Shown: one piece after another, positions 35,991-46,675 of the stretch
Layout: every line of letters begins with the position of its first letter
How positions within the stretch are numbered: position 1 is the stretch's first letter
NCBI RefSeq assembly: GCF_907164915.1
Contig: NC_061869.1
Location: forward strand, 39,556,840 to 39,620,839
Direction: 5' to 3'
Origin: Impatiens glandulifera
Taxonomy: Eukaryota; Streptophyta; Magnoliopsida; Ericales; Balsaminaceae
DNA: 64,000 nt
Made by a program: the position numbers and the translations under genes
Notes under the pieces: model-generated
What the model was told of the DNA's origin: nothing
Databases searched by the model: none
The model's input: only the letters and a program-made list of their open reading frames with translations

Positions 35991-36225
35991 CCTCAGATGA
36001 ACATAAATCATCTACCTAAACTAATCATAGGTAACCCTAATGCACCTCTTAGCATGTTACCAATATATATTCTCTTCTTTATTTTTCTAAATTGAGAAGA
36101 ATTAGGTCTCCATAGTTTGGACATGTGTCCTCTGTCCATTATGCAAGTTATACAAAACTTGGAATTGGATTATGTTATAATAAGCTTTTATCGAGGTCGA
36201 GCTTTGAACCGTTCTGCGCATAACT

Positions 36226-37440
36226 TGATATTATAAAAAATATCTTTTAAGCACATAGAGATTGCTTAGCCCAATGAACTATTTGCCTTCTATATTAGAT
36301 AAACGGACATCTCCTCTAGAGAGGATTTTCTTAACTAGGAATGGTCCTTCCCATTGGGGTTGAAAATTGTCCCTAGGGTCAAGGAGTTCCTAGGTTCGTT
36401 TGAGAACAAGATCACCTTCATTAAGGTTTCTAGGTTTCACCCTCCTTTTGAAAATTTCTTACATGCGTTTTTGGTAGGCTTAGGTTTTACATAAAGTGTT
36501 TAACCTCTTATCCCCATTAATGAGATTTGAGCTAGTCTTCTTAGATAACGTGGCTCTCCAAGAGTATTCTTAGGATTGGCATCTCAATTTCGATAGGTTG
36601 TACATCTTCCATGCCATAAACTAGGGAATAGATAGTTTCATCCTTCGAAGTTCGGGCGGTCGTACAATATCCCCGTAAGGCGTATGGTTATTTCTCGTGC
36701 TAGTCCTTATACGTGATGGTCATCTTCTTGATGATCCTAATCACATTTTTGGTTTTTGCTTCGACCGCACCATTGGTTTGGGGTATATAAAACATTGATT
36801 TGTTATGCTCGATCTTGAACTCGTCATGCAATTGCAACACTTTTTCTTGAAAGTGTCAACCATTGTTTGAAATCAAAGCGTGAGGAACTCCATATCTAGC
36901 GATGAATCTAGTCTGAATGAACTTTGCCACTTGAGATGATTTTAAGACCTTGTAGGAGGATTCTTCAACCCATTTGGTGAAGTAGTCTATGGCGACAACT
37001 TTGAAGTCGTGTTTACGCGCGGGGATAGTGTTTTCTGATTACGTCGATATCCCGTATATAAAAAGGGCCAAAGAGATCTTTTATTGTGGAAGAGGAAGGT
37101 CGGTGTATGTTTTAGGTTAGTATAGATTTGACAGTGATGATAACTCCTTACATAGCTCACACATTCTTATTCAAGGTTTTGCCAATAATATCCTAAACAA
37201 AGTATTTTCTTAACTAAAGCCATTCCATTCATGTGTGGGTCGCGTGTCCCTACAAGTACTTCTTCCTTGATCCTCTTTGATTCTGGATTATCTGTACAAA
37301 GCATGTTTTGACTGTCGAATGATCGGCGGTAAATTCTGTTGGCGATCCAAACATATTTGGTGGAATATTGACGCAACTCCCATCGTTCCTTAACTCGTAA
37401 GTAGGAAGGATATTCTATGTACTCGATATACTTCTTATAG
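36226..37440 (-). pseudogene. Tat-2 integrase remnant
   Basis: The best kept part is 37376-37167 (IYRRSFDSQNMLCTDNPES, then DPHMNGMALVKKILCLGYYW), parallel to Tat-1 integrase. Further on, the GPF block QPQWEGPFLVKKIL and the end LYVLKRYFL can be read in changing frames. Many stops and frameshifts; not functional. Confidence 0.8.
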
Positions 37441-37679
37441 GGTTTAACAACATTCTTACAGGAAGTTACTTGTCCTGTTTATAAATCAGGTCATTGCTTT
37501 GGTTGGATTTTTAATGATCGACTTAAATTCCGTCATGAATTTGAGTCGTGGCTGCTAAGTAGTTAGGGCATCCGCGAAGCGATTTTGGCTTCTTAGATCG
37601 TGAACAAATGTTATTTGATCAAATTTGTTCATGAGTTTGGTCAAGTAGGCATGGTAGGATTTTAATTTTTCCCCTTTCA

Positions 37680-37970
37680 CTTCCCACGTGTCATTCATTT
37701 GGATATAACCAAGTTAGAGTTACTAACGACTTCTAGTTTGGTTGCCCCTTTTTACTTTTCCAATTGAGACCCGAGAGGCATGCCTCGTGTTCGATCTCAT
37801 TATTGGTGAAGGGATATTATAGTTTTATGGATATTGGCTTGTTCGTCCCTTTTAGGTCAACTAAAAAAATTCAAATTTTGTAACCCTACTTTCTGGAAAC
37901 TTCGTCAAACATCAGTTTCCATATGTATGATGTAATATTCATAATTCCCTCATTGGGGAATTCAAGTTCG
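37680..37970 (-). pseudogene. Tat-2 archaeal-type second RNase H remnant
   Basis: Reads WKLMFDEVSRK, then VDLKGTNKPISIKL and TNNEIEHEACLSGL, parallel to the Tat-1 aRNH. FDGA has become FDEV, and several stops are present. Confidence 0.65.
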
Positions 37971-38029
37971 TCTTCTGACTTAACAATGATGGGTTGATTA
38001 ACGAGAAAGTCCACAACAACGCTTCCTTT

Positions 38030-39232
38030 GATAGACTTCTATAACGTGTAGGCTATGTCATATTCGATATCCATTTGGCTAACCTATGTGATAGAAGAGT
38101 TTGTTGGAACAAGAAGTGGATCCGGTCTAGTCTTGATACCAACTTGATGGGGTAGACTTTCATGTAGTGTCTTTACTTTTTGGTGACCCATTTTAATGCT
38201 CAATAAATTTTCTCAACTAGAGTGTTATTAAGTTCATGCCTAGTCATCCTTTTACTAATGTAGTACACAACAGTTTCGAGTTTGTCCTCATTTTCTCGAA
38301 CCAATAGGTTTCCCATGACGGTGTTTATTACAAATAGGTATAAGATGAGAGGGGATTTTAAATAATGATTTATTTAGTTAAACGCTTGTTGATAGTTTTC
38401 ATCCCATACAAACTTTTGGTCTTTCTTCAGTAGCTTAAACATCAGATCACATGTTATAGTAAGCTTGCTGATGAATCGACTAATGAATTAGATTTTTCCT
38501 AGAAATCTTCGGACAACTCTTTCATTTTGAATGACCAGCATAATCGTGATTTCTTTTATCTCAGGGGGACCAACTTTGATTCCCCTCTATGAGATAAAGA
38601 ATCCGAATATTTTACCAATTGTGACTCCGAATGTGCATTTCTTTAGGTTGAGTCGTACCTAATATTTCCTAATTTATTGTAGGAATTTCTCGAGGTTTTG
38701 GACATGTCCTTGTAGATCCTTTAATTTGAAGATCATTCTGTCGATATATACTTCCACTTCCTTGTGGGTCATGTCATGAAAAATCACGGTGACTGCCCTT
38801 TGATAGGTGTTTCCCACGTTCTTAAGATCGAAAGGCATGACATGATAATAGAAAGTTACTACTCCTGTTATGAACGTACTCTATTTCTTGTCTTGCGGGA
38901 CCAGTAGGATTTGGTTTTATCATGAAAATCCATCCATGAATGATAATAGTTCATGACCGGTAGCATGGTTAACCAATATGTCGACGTGTGGTAGCGGGAA
39001 GTGATCATTAGGGATGACCTTATTAAGATACCGATAATCTACGCACACACGTATTTTCACATCTTTCTTCAGAACATGAACTACGTTAGCTATCCAAGTA
39101 GGATAGTCCACTACCTCGAGAAATCCAGCATCGAGTTCCTTTCAAACTTCTCCTCGGATTTTGGTCACGACATTTTCTTTTATTTGTCTGAGTTTTTTCT
39201 TTATTGGCTTAGAATCTAAATATTGAGGAATG
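38030..39232 (-). pseudogene. Tat-2 RNase H and reverse transcriptase, 3' piece
   Basis: 39111-38920 carries IANVVHVLKKDVKIRVCVD and LPHVDILVNHATGHELLSFM, the N-terminal palm of RT. The rest of RT and RNase H follow with stops and frameshifts down to about 38030. The RT is cut at 39232 by the solo LTR; its upstream piece resumes at 41299. Confidence 0.82.
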
Positions 39233-39237
39233 TGATG
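39233..39237. repeat. Target-site duplication of solo LTR 1, left
   Basis: TGATG; the same five bases follow the LTR at 41294-41298. Without the insert the Tat-2 pre-RT frame lines up across the site. Confidence 0.85.
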
Positions 39238-41293
39238 TGATATGATCGGTGTAACCAATAGAGACGGGGGTCTGGCTATTCATAACAACTAACGATAAAC
39301 GATTCGATTTTAACTCTATTAGAAGTTAAAATATGTTTCTATTCTTCACAAATCCTTCGAACTCTTGAAAGGATTTCAAGTGCGGAAGTGTTCGTCGGAT
39401 TTGAAGCTTTAAACCAATGAAAGATGAATGATAGAAAGTAAATAACACAAGGAGTTGTTTATAGATGTTCGGAGCAAACTCTCCTACGTCACACCTTCTT
39501 CCACAACCAGAAGGATTCACTAAATTCTTTTAATCAAATACAGTTACTGATCTAGATAAACACTCTGTTGAACAGAACAACCTCTATTCAACTTACAATA
39601 TTAAGAACAATATTCTCTCAGCTAGACTGTTTTGATTCTTATACTCTTGAACTTGGAAGATGATAGAAATCAGTAAGTGCAAGAGTAATTCGGTAAGATA
39701 GTAATGTGAGCAGAGTAACTGGTGATGTAATCGTTGTCCTTGAGCATCTATTTGTAGTAGAAGGACACCAACGGTCGAATCTTCTTCATGGACAAGTGGC
39801 AAGCGTCCATTTGAAGGCCGCCCAAAAGGACAAAAGTACAGTAGACTCTAAGAAAATGGATCATGGCCATACCGAACAGGTAGTGCGCCGAATATACTTT
39901 CTGATATTGTCTTGTACTGGACAAACCGTTGGAAGGATATTTGCGTACGTGGAGTTTGTTCATTGGATGCAATTACCTGGCTTGTCAGACTGTACAAGAG
40001 TGAGTGGAGCATAGTAGAAGACAACTAGTTGATCGTGGGTAGACGTATGCTAACTTCAAACGACTGCTGAACCGATGCATTAGATGTGCTCCATTAGACT
40101 ACCTAGTCTAAAGGAGTTAGACGTCAACGTCTAATAGCTTGTTCCATTAGACTACCACGTCTAATGGAGCTATATAGCAACGTCTACCTATGCATCCCTT
40201 CAGACTTGTCTGAAGGAGTTAGACTGCACATCTAACTAAGTCTCTGTTAGACTGCACGTCTAACTACGTATCTGTTAGACTACACGTTTAACTACATATC
40301 TGTTAAACTACACGTCTAACTATGTATCTGTTAGACTGCACGTCTAACTACGTATCTTTTAGACGGCACGTCTAATTACGTATCTGTTAGACTACACGTC
40401 TAACTACGTATCTATTAGACTGAACGTCTAATTACGTATCTGTTAGACTACACATCTAACTACGTATCTATTAGACTGCACGTCTAACTACGTCTCACTT
40501 CAGACTTGTCTGAAGGAGTTATACTACAAGTCTAACTACCCCTCACTTCAGACTTTTCTAAAGGAGTTAGACTGCACGTTTAACTACGTCTCTATTAGAC
40601 TGCACGTCTAACTACGTATCTGTTAGACTACACGTTTAACTACACATTTGTTAAACTACACGTCTAACTATGTATCTGTTAGACTGCACGTCTAAATACG
40701 TATCTTTTAGACGATACGTCTAACTACGTTTCTGTTAGACTACACGTCTAACTACGTATATGTTAGACTACACGTCTAACTACGTATCTATTAGACTGAA
40801 CGTCTAATTACGTATCTGTTAGACTACACTTCTAACTACGTATGTATTAGACTGCACGTCTAACTACGTCTCACTTCAGACTTGTCTGAAGGAGTTAGAC
40901 TACAAGTCTAACTACCTCTCACTTCAGACTTGTTTAAAGGAGTTAGACTACACGTTTAACTACGTCTCTGTTAGACTGCACGTCTAACTACGTATCTGTT
41001 AGACTGCACGTACAACTACAGATCTGTTAGACTGCACGTCTATCTACGTATCTATTAGATTGCACGTCTAACTACGTATCACATTTAATTAGCCTTCTTA
41101 GACCATGTCTAAGTTAGCAAACTCTGATGCACTTGCATAGAAACAATTAGACGGCTTAGCTTCATTCATAAATAAACATCATCAAAACACAATTTTGTTA
41201 ATATTTCGTATTTTCTGTTAATTAACTCTTTCCTTAGTTTTTCCAAACAGTTTCTTCTAAGTTAATTAACTCTTCACTTAATTTTTCCCAACA
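39238..41293 (-). mobile_element. Copia solo LTR 1, inside Tat-2
   Basis: 2056 bases with TGATG duplications on both sides, the product expected when the two LTRs of an inserted element recombine. In minus orientation it starts TGTTGGGAAAAATTAAG and ends CGATCATATCA. The 3' ~300 bases match the end of the LTR at 31252-32563 (GTTAAAATATGTTTCTATTC against reversed GAATAAAAACAAATTTTAATC). The open frames inside (39326-40014) are not genes. It is longer than its relatives because of a ~1 kb internal tandem array. Confidence 0.85.
40090..41080. repeat. 28-bp palindromic repeat array with ~365-bp higher-order repeat
   Basis: About 34 units of 26-28 bases, mostly GTTAGACTGCACGTCTAACT plus ACGTATCT. 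Each holds the inverted pair TTAGAC..GTCTAA. A second dyad, CTTCAGACTTGTCTGAAG, occurs at about 40200, 40499, 40548, 40869 and 40919. The block 40255-40510 is repeated with few changes at 40605-40880, giving a higher-order period of about 365. Confidence 0.9.
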
Positions 41294-41298
41294 TGATG
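41294..41298. repeat. Target-site duplication of solo LTR 1, right
   Basis: TGATG, identical to 39233-39237. Confidence 0.85.
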
Positions 41299-42220
41299 TT
41301 ATGTAATCTTTGGATCAATGCTTAGAATATCCTTGTATGACCAGGCAAAGACGTCTTTGTTGGCTTATAATATCTCAACTAATTCTAGATGCTCTTATGG
41401 GTTTAAACTTTGGCCGATTAGTACGATCTTAGGATCGTCAACCATATTTAAATTGATTTCAATTGTCTTTTCCACTACAGAGACAATCTTGTTATCGTTT
41501 TCGAAGAAGTTTTTGGTTTCGAAGTTTAAGTCAAAGTAAAAAGAAAGATGATTTTTACTCATAGATTCGAAGTCAACTTTTCGTGTTACATTTAAAGGTT
41601 TATTACATGCAGAAGATGATCTAAAAAGATCATTGTTCTTATATCTCTTACAATGTACATTTTTTGACATCTCTCTACACATGAGAGGAAAAAAGTTCTA
41701 TTTTCGTCGATCATAGTATCGACAGATGAAAGGGAATCAGTTTCTTGAAGACCGAAAGAGATGGCTTATTAAACTGGATCTGCTATCTTGGGAATTTGAG
41801 CCAAGTTTTTTAAGGCATTGCGCCAATAGTCATTCTTTCCTAATCACGCAAACAGAAGGATTAGGATTATGAGGACAAACATAAAAGATTTCAAGACCTT
41901 GAAAACATCTTTGTCATATAGATTGGTGAAGGGCTCGGGGAAGTCAAATCATAGGGTGATTTGTCTATCGCGGCTGAACTGTCAACCCAAATTTGGTGGA
42001 AAACTATGCATTGTATGATTTTTTTTATAGATTTCTCAAATCCTTTAAGGACATATCCTAGACAATGGCGGTCCATATTGTAACATGGTTGCAGGAATGA
42101 TGACATGTTATTGACGTTTGGGCATAAACCCATGCTAGGGAAATATACTATTCTGCGCATGATTCTAATAGAGGGGAGGCGAAACATATGAAAGTTAGGA
42201 TGTTTGGATGAGTCCTTACC
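41299..42220 (-). pseudogene. Tat-2 pol, segment between protease and RT
   Basis: Reads VFAWSYKDILSIDPKIT right beside the solo LTR, the Tat pre-RT signature also seen in Tat-1, preceded by EKTIEINLNMVDDPKIVLIG. Most of 41700-42220 is low in recognisable content and broken by stops. Confidence 0.75.
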
Positions 42221-42700
42221 TTATGGAAAGACCAGACAAATCTCGAACCCACATAGTTCAACCTCAATGGTGTCAATATAAGTCAATCCAATGACTATTG
42301 TGGTGTCAGTTTCACCGGTTACTATGATAACCTGGTCATTGGCGATGAACGTGAGTTTTTGGTGCAGTGTAGAGGCTAAAGCCTTCGCTTGATGCAAATA
42401 TGGCCTTCCCAAGATCAAGTTATAAGAAGATTGCATGTTGATGACATAAAAGTCAACTTGAAAGGGTATGCCAACCACTCGGACGGTGCACTTGAGGTAA
42501 CCCATTATCTCATGGCGAGAGCTATAGAAGCCTCTAACACATAGGTCAAATGGTATAATCTTGTCTTGGGATATGTCTATTTTCTCAAGAGTCCCCCAAT
42601 GACATATGTTGAGGGTAGATACATTGTTTATGAAGACCATCAGAATAGTCTTTCACTCTATTTCCACAGAAATAAAGAGGGATTTATCATGGTTTGATTT
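42221..42700 (-). pseudogene. Tat-2 aspartic protease remnant, active site lost
   Basis: The C-terminal half is well kept: SSYNLILGRPYLHQAKALA and LHQKLTFIANDQVIIVTGE are typical of Tat proteases. At the active-site position, where retroviral-type proteases have D-(S/T/N)-G, the sequence reads INNVSTLNIC, so the Asp and Gly are both changed. A stop lies just upstream (about 42652). The enzyme would cut Gag-Pol; this copy could not. Confidence 0.8.
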
Positions 42701-44649
42701 AGTTGATGGAAGATCCTCATCTTCAAAGTTGATCATGTTATGTTGTGAACTTACGAATATGATCCCTACTAGTTCTTCTAGAGTGGTGTTAGTAGGGACA
42801 TCGATCTTTCTTAAATCATTGAGGACTGATTTTGGCATTTGTTTTTTTCTTGTTGACTTTGGAGACTGTCTACTGGGTTAAGAGCTCTGGGTTCGTCTTT
42901 CCCTCTTTTCCATGCTGGTGGATGGGAAGTATATGGAACATTAGCTGGTGTGATTTTCATGAAACTACGTTGAAAATCCGTTCTACCACAGGGTGCCGCG
43001 ATATCTATTGAGCGTAGATGTGGGAAGTCATTTTTTACTTTCACCTTTCAGATGTTTTCCTAAGACTCGTTTTGGACTTCTTTTCCGGCCATGGATTAAT
43101 CATGTTAATTTCCTACTCAACGTCATGAATCAATTCTAGCAACACGTTGGGGTCAAAGGATGCTTGCTAGTCTTGAGCATATTGACTTGGTGATCTGGTA
43201 CAGGATTTTTGGCCATTTTCGGATTGGCGATCACATTCTGATCAATTAAATCTTGGAACATATATTTGAGGGAGCTACAACTATCGTTAGCGTGTGGTCC
43301 TTTTCTTGGTGGTAGTCGCACCAACCGTTCTCATACTTTCCCAAGAATGGTTTGTCCGTTCTTGGGGAAAGGGGTTTAATAATATTCTTTTCTTGGAGAA
43401 TGTTTATTAACTAACTTAAAGGCATTCATGGGTCGTTAAAGACTCTAGGTGGTCTAGGTTCCTTTGGAGGTTTGAATTTGGTAGGGATGGTTCTACCTAT
43501 CTTAGCTTGTGGTGGCTTGCTCGGGCTCATTTTTAGATTAGGACGTTCCTGTCAGGCAGTGGTTACCTAGTGTACTTCTGTCTTTTCCTTTACTGGGAAA
43601 CGACTTGGAGATGTTGTATCTTTGACTAATTTTCCCTATCTCCCTTCTTTCTCAATGATGTCATCGAGGTTATTGCCACTTTCCAGCAATTTCTTCATAT
43701 TTTGAAAGATTTTGACGGCGAATCCTATATAATATCGTCTATTAATATTTTCCAATATCATATCGATGTGTCGTTGTTCGCTAGGGAGGGAATCGATTTC
43801 CTCGGCGACAACATTCCATCTTTCGATAAACACGGAGAATTTTTCATTTTCTCCTTGTTTGATGTTCTTCAACCTCTTTTCTTGTTGTTCGAGGTTGAGG
43901 TGCATTGATAAGCATTCTATGAACGCTGTAAAAAGTACATCTATGCTTTGTAAATATACTATCTTTTTTTGGTGATACAAGTGTAGATTAGTCTCATCGA
44001 GTACTAGGGGAATAAGTGGAGAACAGTCGGTTCTCCAAGTCGCTATGGTGTCATTGTAGAAGTGTACATTTTGAAAAAGACTAACAAATCGCTTTTTCCG
44101 ATGTACTTAGATATGGCTCGATGTTTAACGCCTAATGGAATGACCACTCGTTCGACAGTTTTCATAACATCTTTTAGTCATAGTGTTCTTATATGCTTTT
44201 CCCATTGCCATCTTATTTAGTTGGGCTTGCATCTCTGCCAGCATGGCTTGAACTTGAGTCATCTAATGTTCATATTATGTTACCTATGGTTCATTAGCCA
44301 CTGGAATTTGGCTTTCATGTGATCCCAGGGAGTTGAGTATCTCCTCATGTGTCTCATGTTGTGCCCGTGAGGCTAGGTCGATATCCTCTTTGGAGTTTTT
44401 GTAGAGAGAGACTTCCTCTTGAGCTTTTGCACTTATAGGATGGAAGTTAATAGGGATGAACATAACCTTGATAGGTTGGGTAAGAAATTGAAAGGAAGAA
44501 AACATGTTTTGGGAAGTGGACGAGATTTGCTGATTAGTTAAAGAGTTTGTGATCAGCGTGAGTTATTTCGTCACATGTTGCAAGTAATCCTTCATTTTCC
44601 TGAATTCGGTAATAGAGACCATTTCAGGTACTAGGAGTTCTTCGTCCAT
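42701..44649 (-). pseudogene. Tat-2 gag remnant
   Basis: Starts at ATG 44649-44647 (MDEELLVPEMVSITEFRKMK). The middle (43980-43636) is a retrotransposon gag domain with EQQEKRLKNIKQGENEKF and FIERWNVVAEEIDSLP. The C-terminal part (43324-43136) has GWCDYHQEKDH and LKYMFQDLIDQNVI, the region before protease in Tat elements. Stops and frameshifts occur throughout. At about 1.6-1.9 kb its length is near that of an intact Tat gag, unlike Tat-1. Confidence 0.8.
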
Positions 44650-44749
44650 CTAGTGGCATATAAAACGTCCGATTTTTGGGTCTTTTTTCTAGGGGCCTTG
44701 TTGGCTATCACAATTGTGGACTGTTGCGAAGAGAAAAATGTGAGGGTTT

Positions 44750-46059
44750 GTAATTGTAACAAAGTACAATGCAATGTATATGCACATAAGATGAATCATA
44801 GGGAATGAACATCTCCTCTATGATTCGAAAAGCAAACATAGAGTTGTTATATAAACGAACTCGTTAAGTTTGTTATATATAGATCACTCTTGTTAAGATG
44901 TACAGATAGAGTTTAAAGGGGAAAAAGTATTATTGGAGGTCATAGGCTTTAAGTCCAACTGTAGCCTTATCCCACATTAGAAGCTTCCTCCTTTTCATTT
45001 TTCTTCAACTTCTCATCTGATTCATGAATGACGACCATGTTGTTCTTTCGCTCATTCAGAATACCCATCTAAGAGGCATTGTGACATTTCTCGAGATATC
45101 CCACATAGGCCATGTGGTCGATTGGCTTGTCTATGGCGATGAAATTTCCCGTATAAGGGGGCATAAAGTCACGATCGAACTATTTGGAGAAGTCGTTATT
45201 ATAGTAGGTGGTAACTCATTCCAATCCCATAAGCATGATCATGGGTTCAATGTCCATCATGTATGCCATCTTCTTGATGGGATACAATAAGAGCAATCCC
45301 CTTTCTTCGTCGTCAATCTCTATGAGGGGTCCATCTGAAGCCTTCCACATTCTTAAATATTAAATAGAAGGGGACAAGATGTCTCTAGGACATACTAACA
45401 ACATACATCATAGCTTGTAGAACAACCAAATGTAGATTATTAGAGGTGAGCCTCTTCTTCTATTGATAGAGGTTAAGAATTAGTTGTTCAAACCCATTTG
45501 TTTCAGTCAAAATGATACCTAAGGGATCTTTGTTTCTCTTACGCATGTGGTATGCTACCTCCAGGATTTTGGAGGATGGCTTGTCATTCGTTGGAGACAT
45601 GAAGAAATGGGCCAACAAGACTATCATCGTTATTAGGGAGGATCCCATAATTAGACGGACTTCTCCATTCTTGATTTCCATCTTCATCCATTTCTAGAAG
45701 TCGATGACATTCTTTTTTAGGACTGTCTTGATTGTTGTCTTAGTATATCTGTATTCCACTTGCAAGGGCTTCCTCAAGGACATTGATTCTACATGTGGTT
45801 TCAAATACAGAACGTTCTTATTGTCCATCATTAGGATAGCCCCGAATTTTTCTATGATTTGGCACATGGGCCTTTCTCCCATATAGTAAACTCGTTCCGT
45901 ATGGATCCACCTTCTTTGCATTTGCATCATCAAGGTGTGGTTTATCTTAATGTTTGGGAACCTCATGATAGGGGTTAGTCCGTAAATCCCATGGTTCCAC
46001 TCATTTTTGTGGAAACCATTGATCCATATAATCAGTTTGATATCCTTTTGCATGGACAT
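44750..46059 (-). pseudogene. Tat-2 ORF1 (Ogre-type extra ORF upstream of gag), broken
   Basis: Starts MSMQKDIKLIIWINGFHKNE at 46059 and runs to 45694 (GIYGLTPIMRFPNIKINHTL readable), then a stop, then 45687-45460 (MEIKNGEVRLIMGSSLITM; EVAYHMRKRNKDPLGI), then decays. It lies between primer site and gag, where Ogre elements carry an ORF1 of unknown function. The assignment rests on position and length rather than on a recognised domain. Confidence 0.6.
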
Positions 46060-46652
46060 CGTCTGTGATCAGAAGTTCAAAATATTTACAAAAATGCATT
46101 TGTTTTTAAAAGCAAGGAAGTGTTTGTGATGTTCACTTAGACTATAGATGCATACACAAAATACATATATAGTAGCCACATAAGGGTTGTAGTGACGAAG
46201 TTTTGGTTGTCTAGGAACGACAAACAACCGTCTTGGTGATAGTATCCAAGTTTTTTGTACTAAGGAGAATCATAAGAGAGTATTATTCACCGATAGTGGA
46301 TGGGGTAAAACCGACACCATAAAATAGGTAATATCAACTCAATTGGGAATTTCCCCCCACCTTCAAAAGGGTGGGTCGATCCCTTGCATTCTAGTTTTTT
46401 CTCTCAAAACATCACTCATTTTGTAACAAGTTGTCATTCCTCATTGACAATCTTTTCAGATAGGTGTAGAAGTACCGAATTTCAGTCATGTACTTCTTTC
46501 CAAGTATGTCTAGGGTTACGTACCCTTTAAATGTATAGACGTTTAGGGTAAAACATACGCATCTTTCACGTGTTTTGAGACATTCCTATTAAGTTGAAAA
46601 CGTGATACAAATATTTCAAAAGTCAATTTATGTTTTTGAGTTAAACATGTAA
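46060..46652 (-). other. Tat-2 5' leader
   Basis: Non-coding. It parallels the Tat-1 leader in position and contains similar words. The minus-strand frame at 46543-46779 runs across the LTR boundary and is not a gene. Confidence 0.5.
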
Positions 46653-46670
46653 TCAACAATAGATTCGCCA
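46653..46670 (-). promoter_or_regulatory. Tat-2 primer-binding site, degenerate
   Basis: TGGCGAATCTATTGTTGA on the minus strand, five bases inside LTR-B (boundary 46676). It shares TGGCGA and the spacing with the Tat-1 primer site but its 3' half is decayed. Confidence 0.6.
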
Positions 46671-46675
46671 AAAAG

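Noticed and set aside
39706..40014. 102-codon plus-strand frame
   Set aside because: Lies inside copia solo LTR 1 and is not kept in the other LTR copies.
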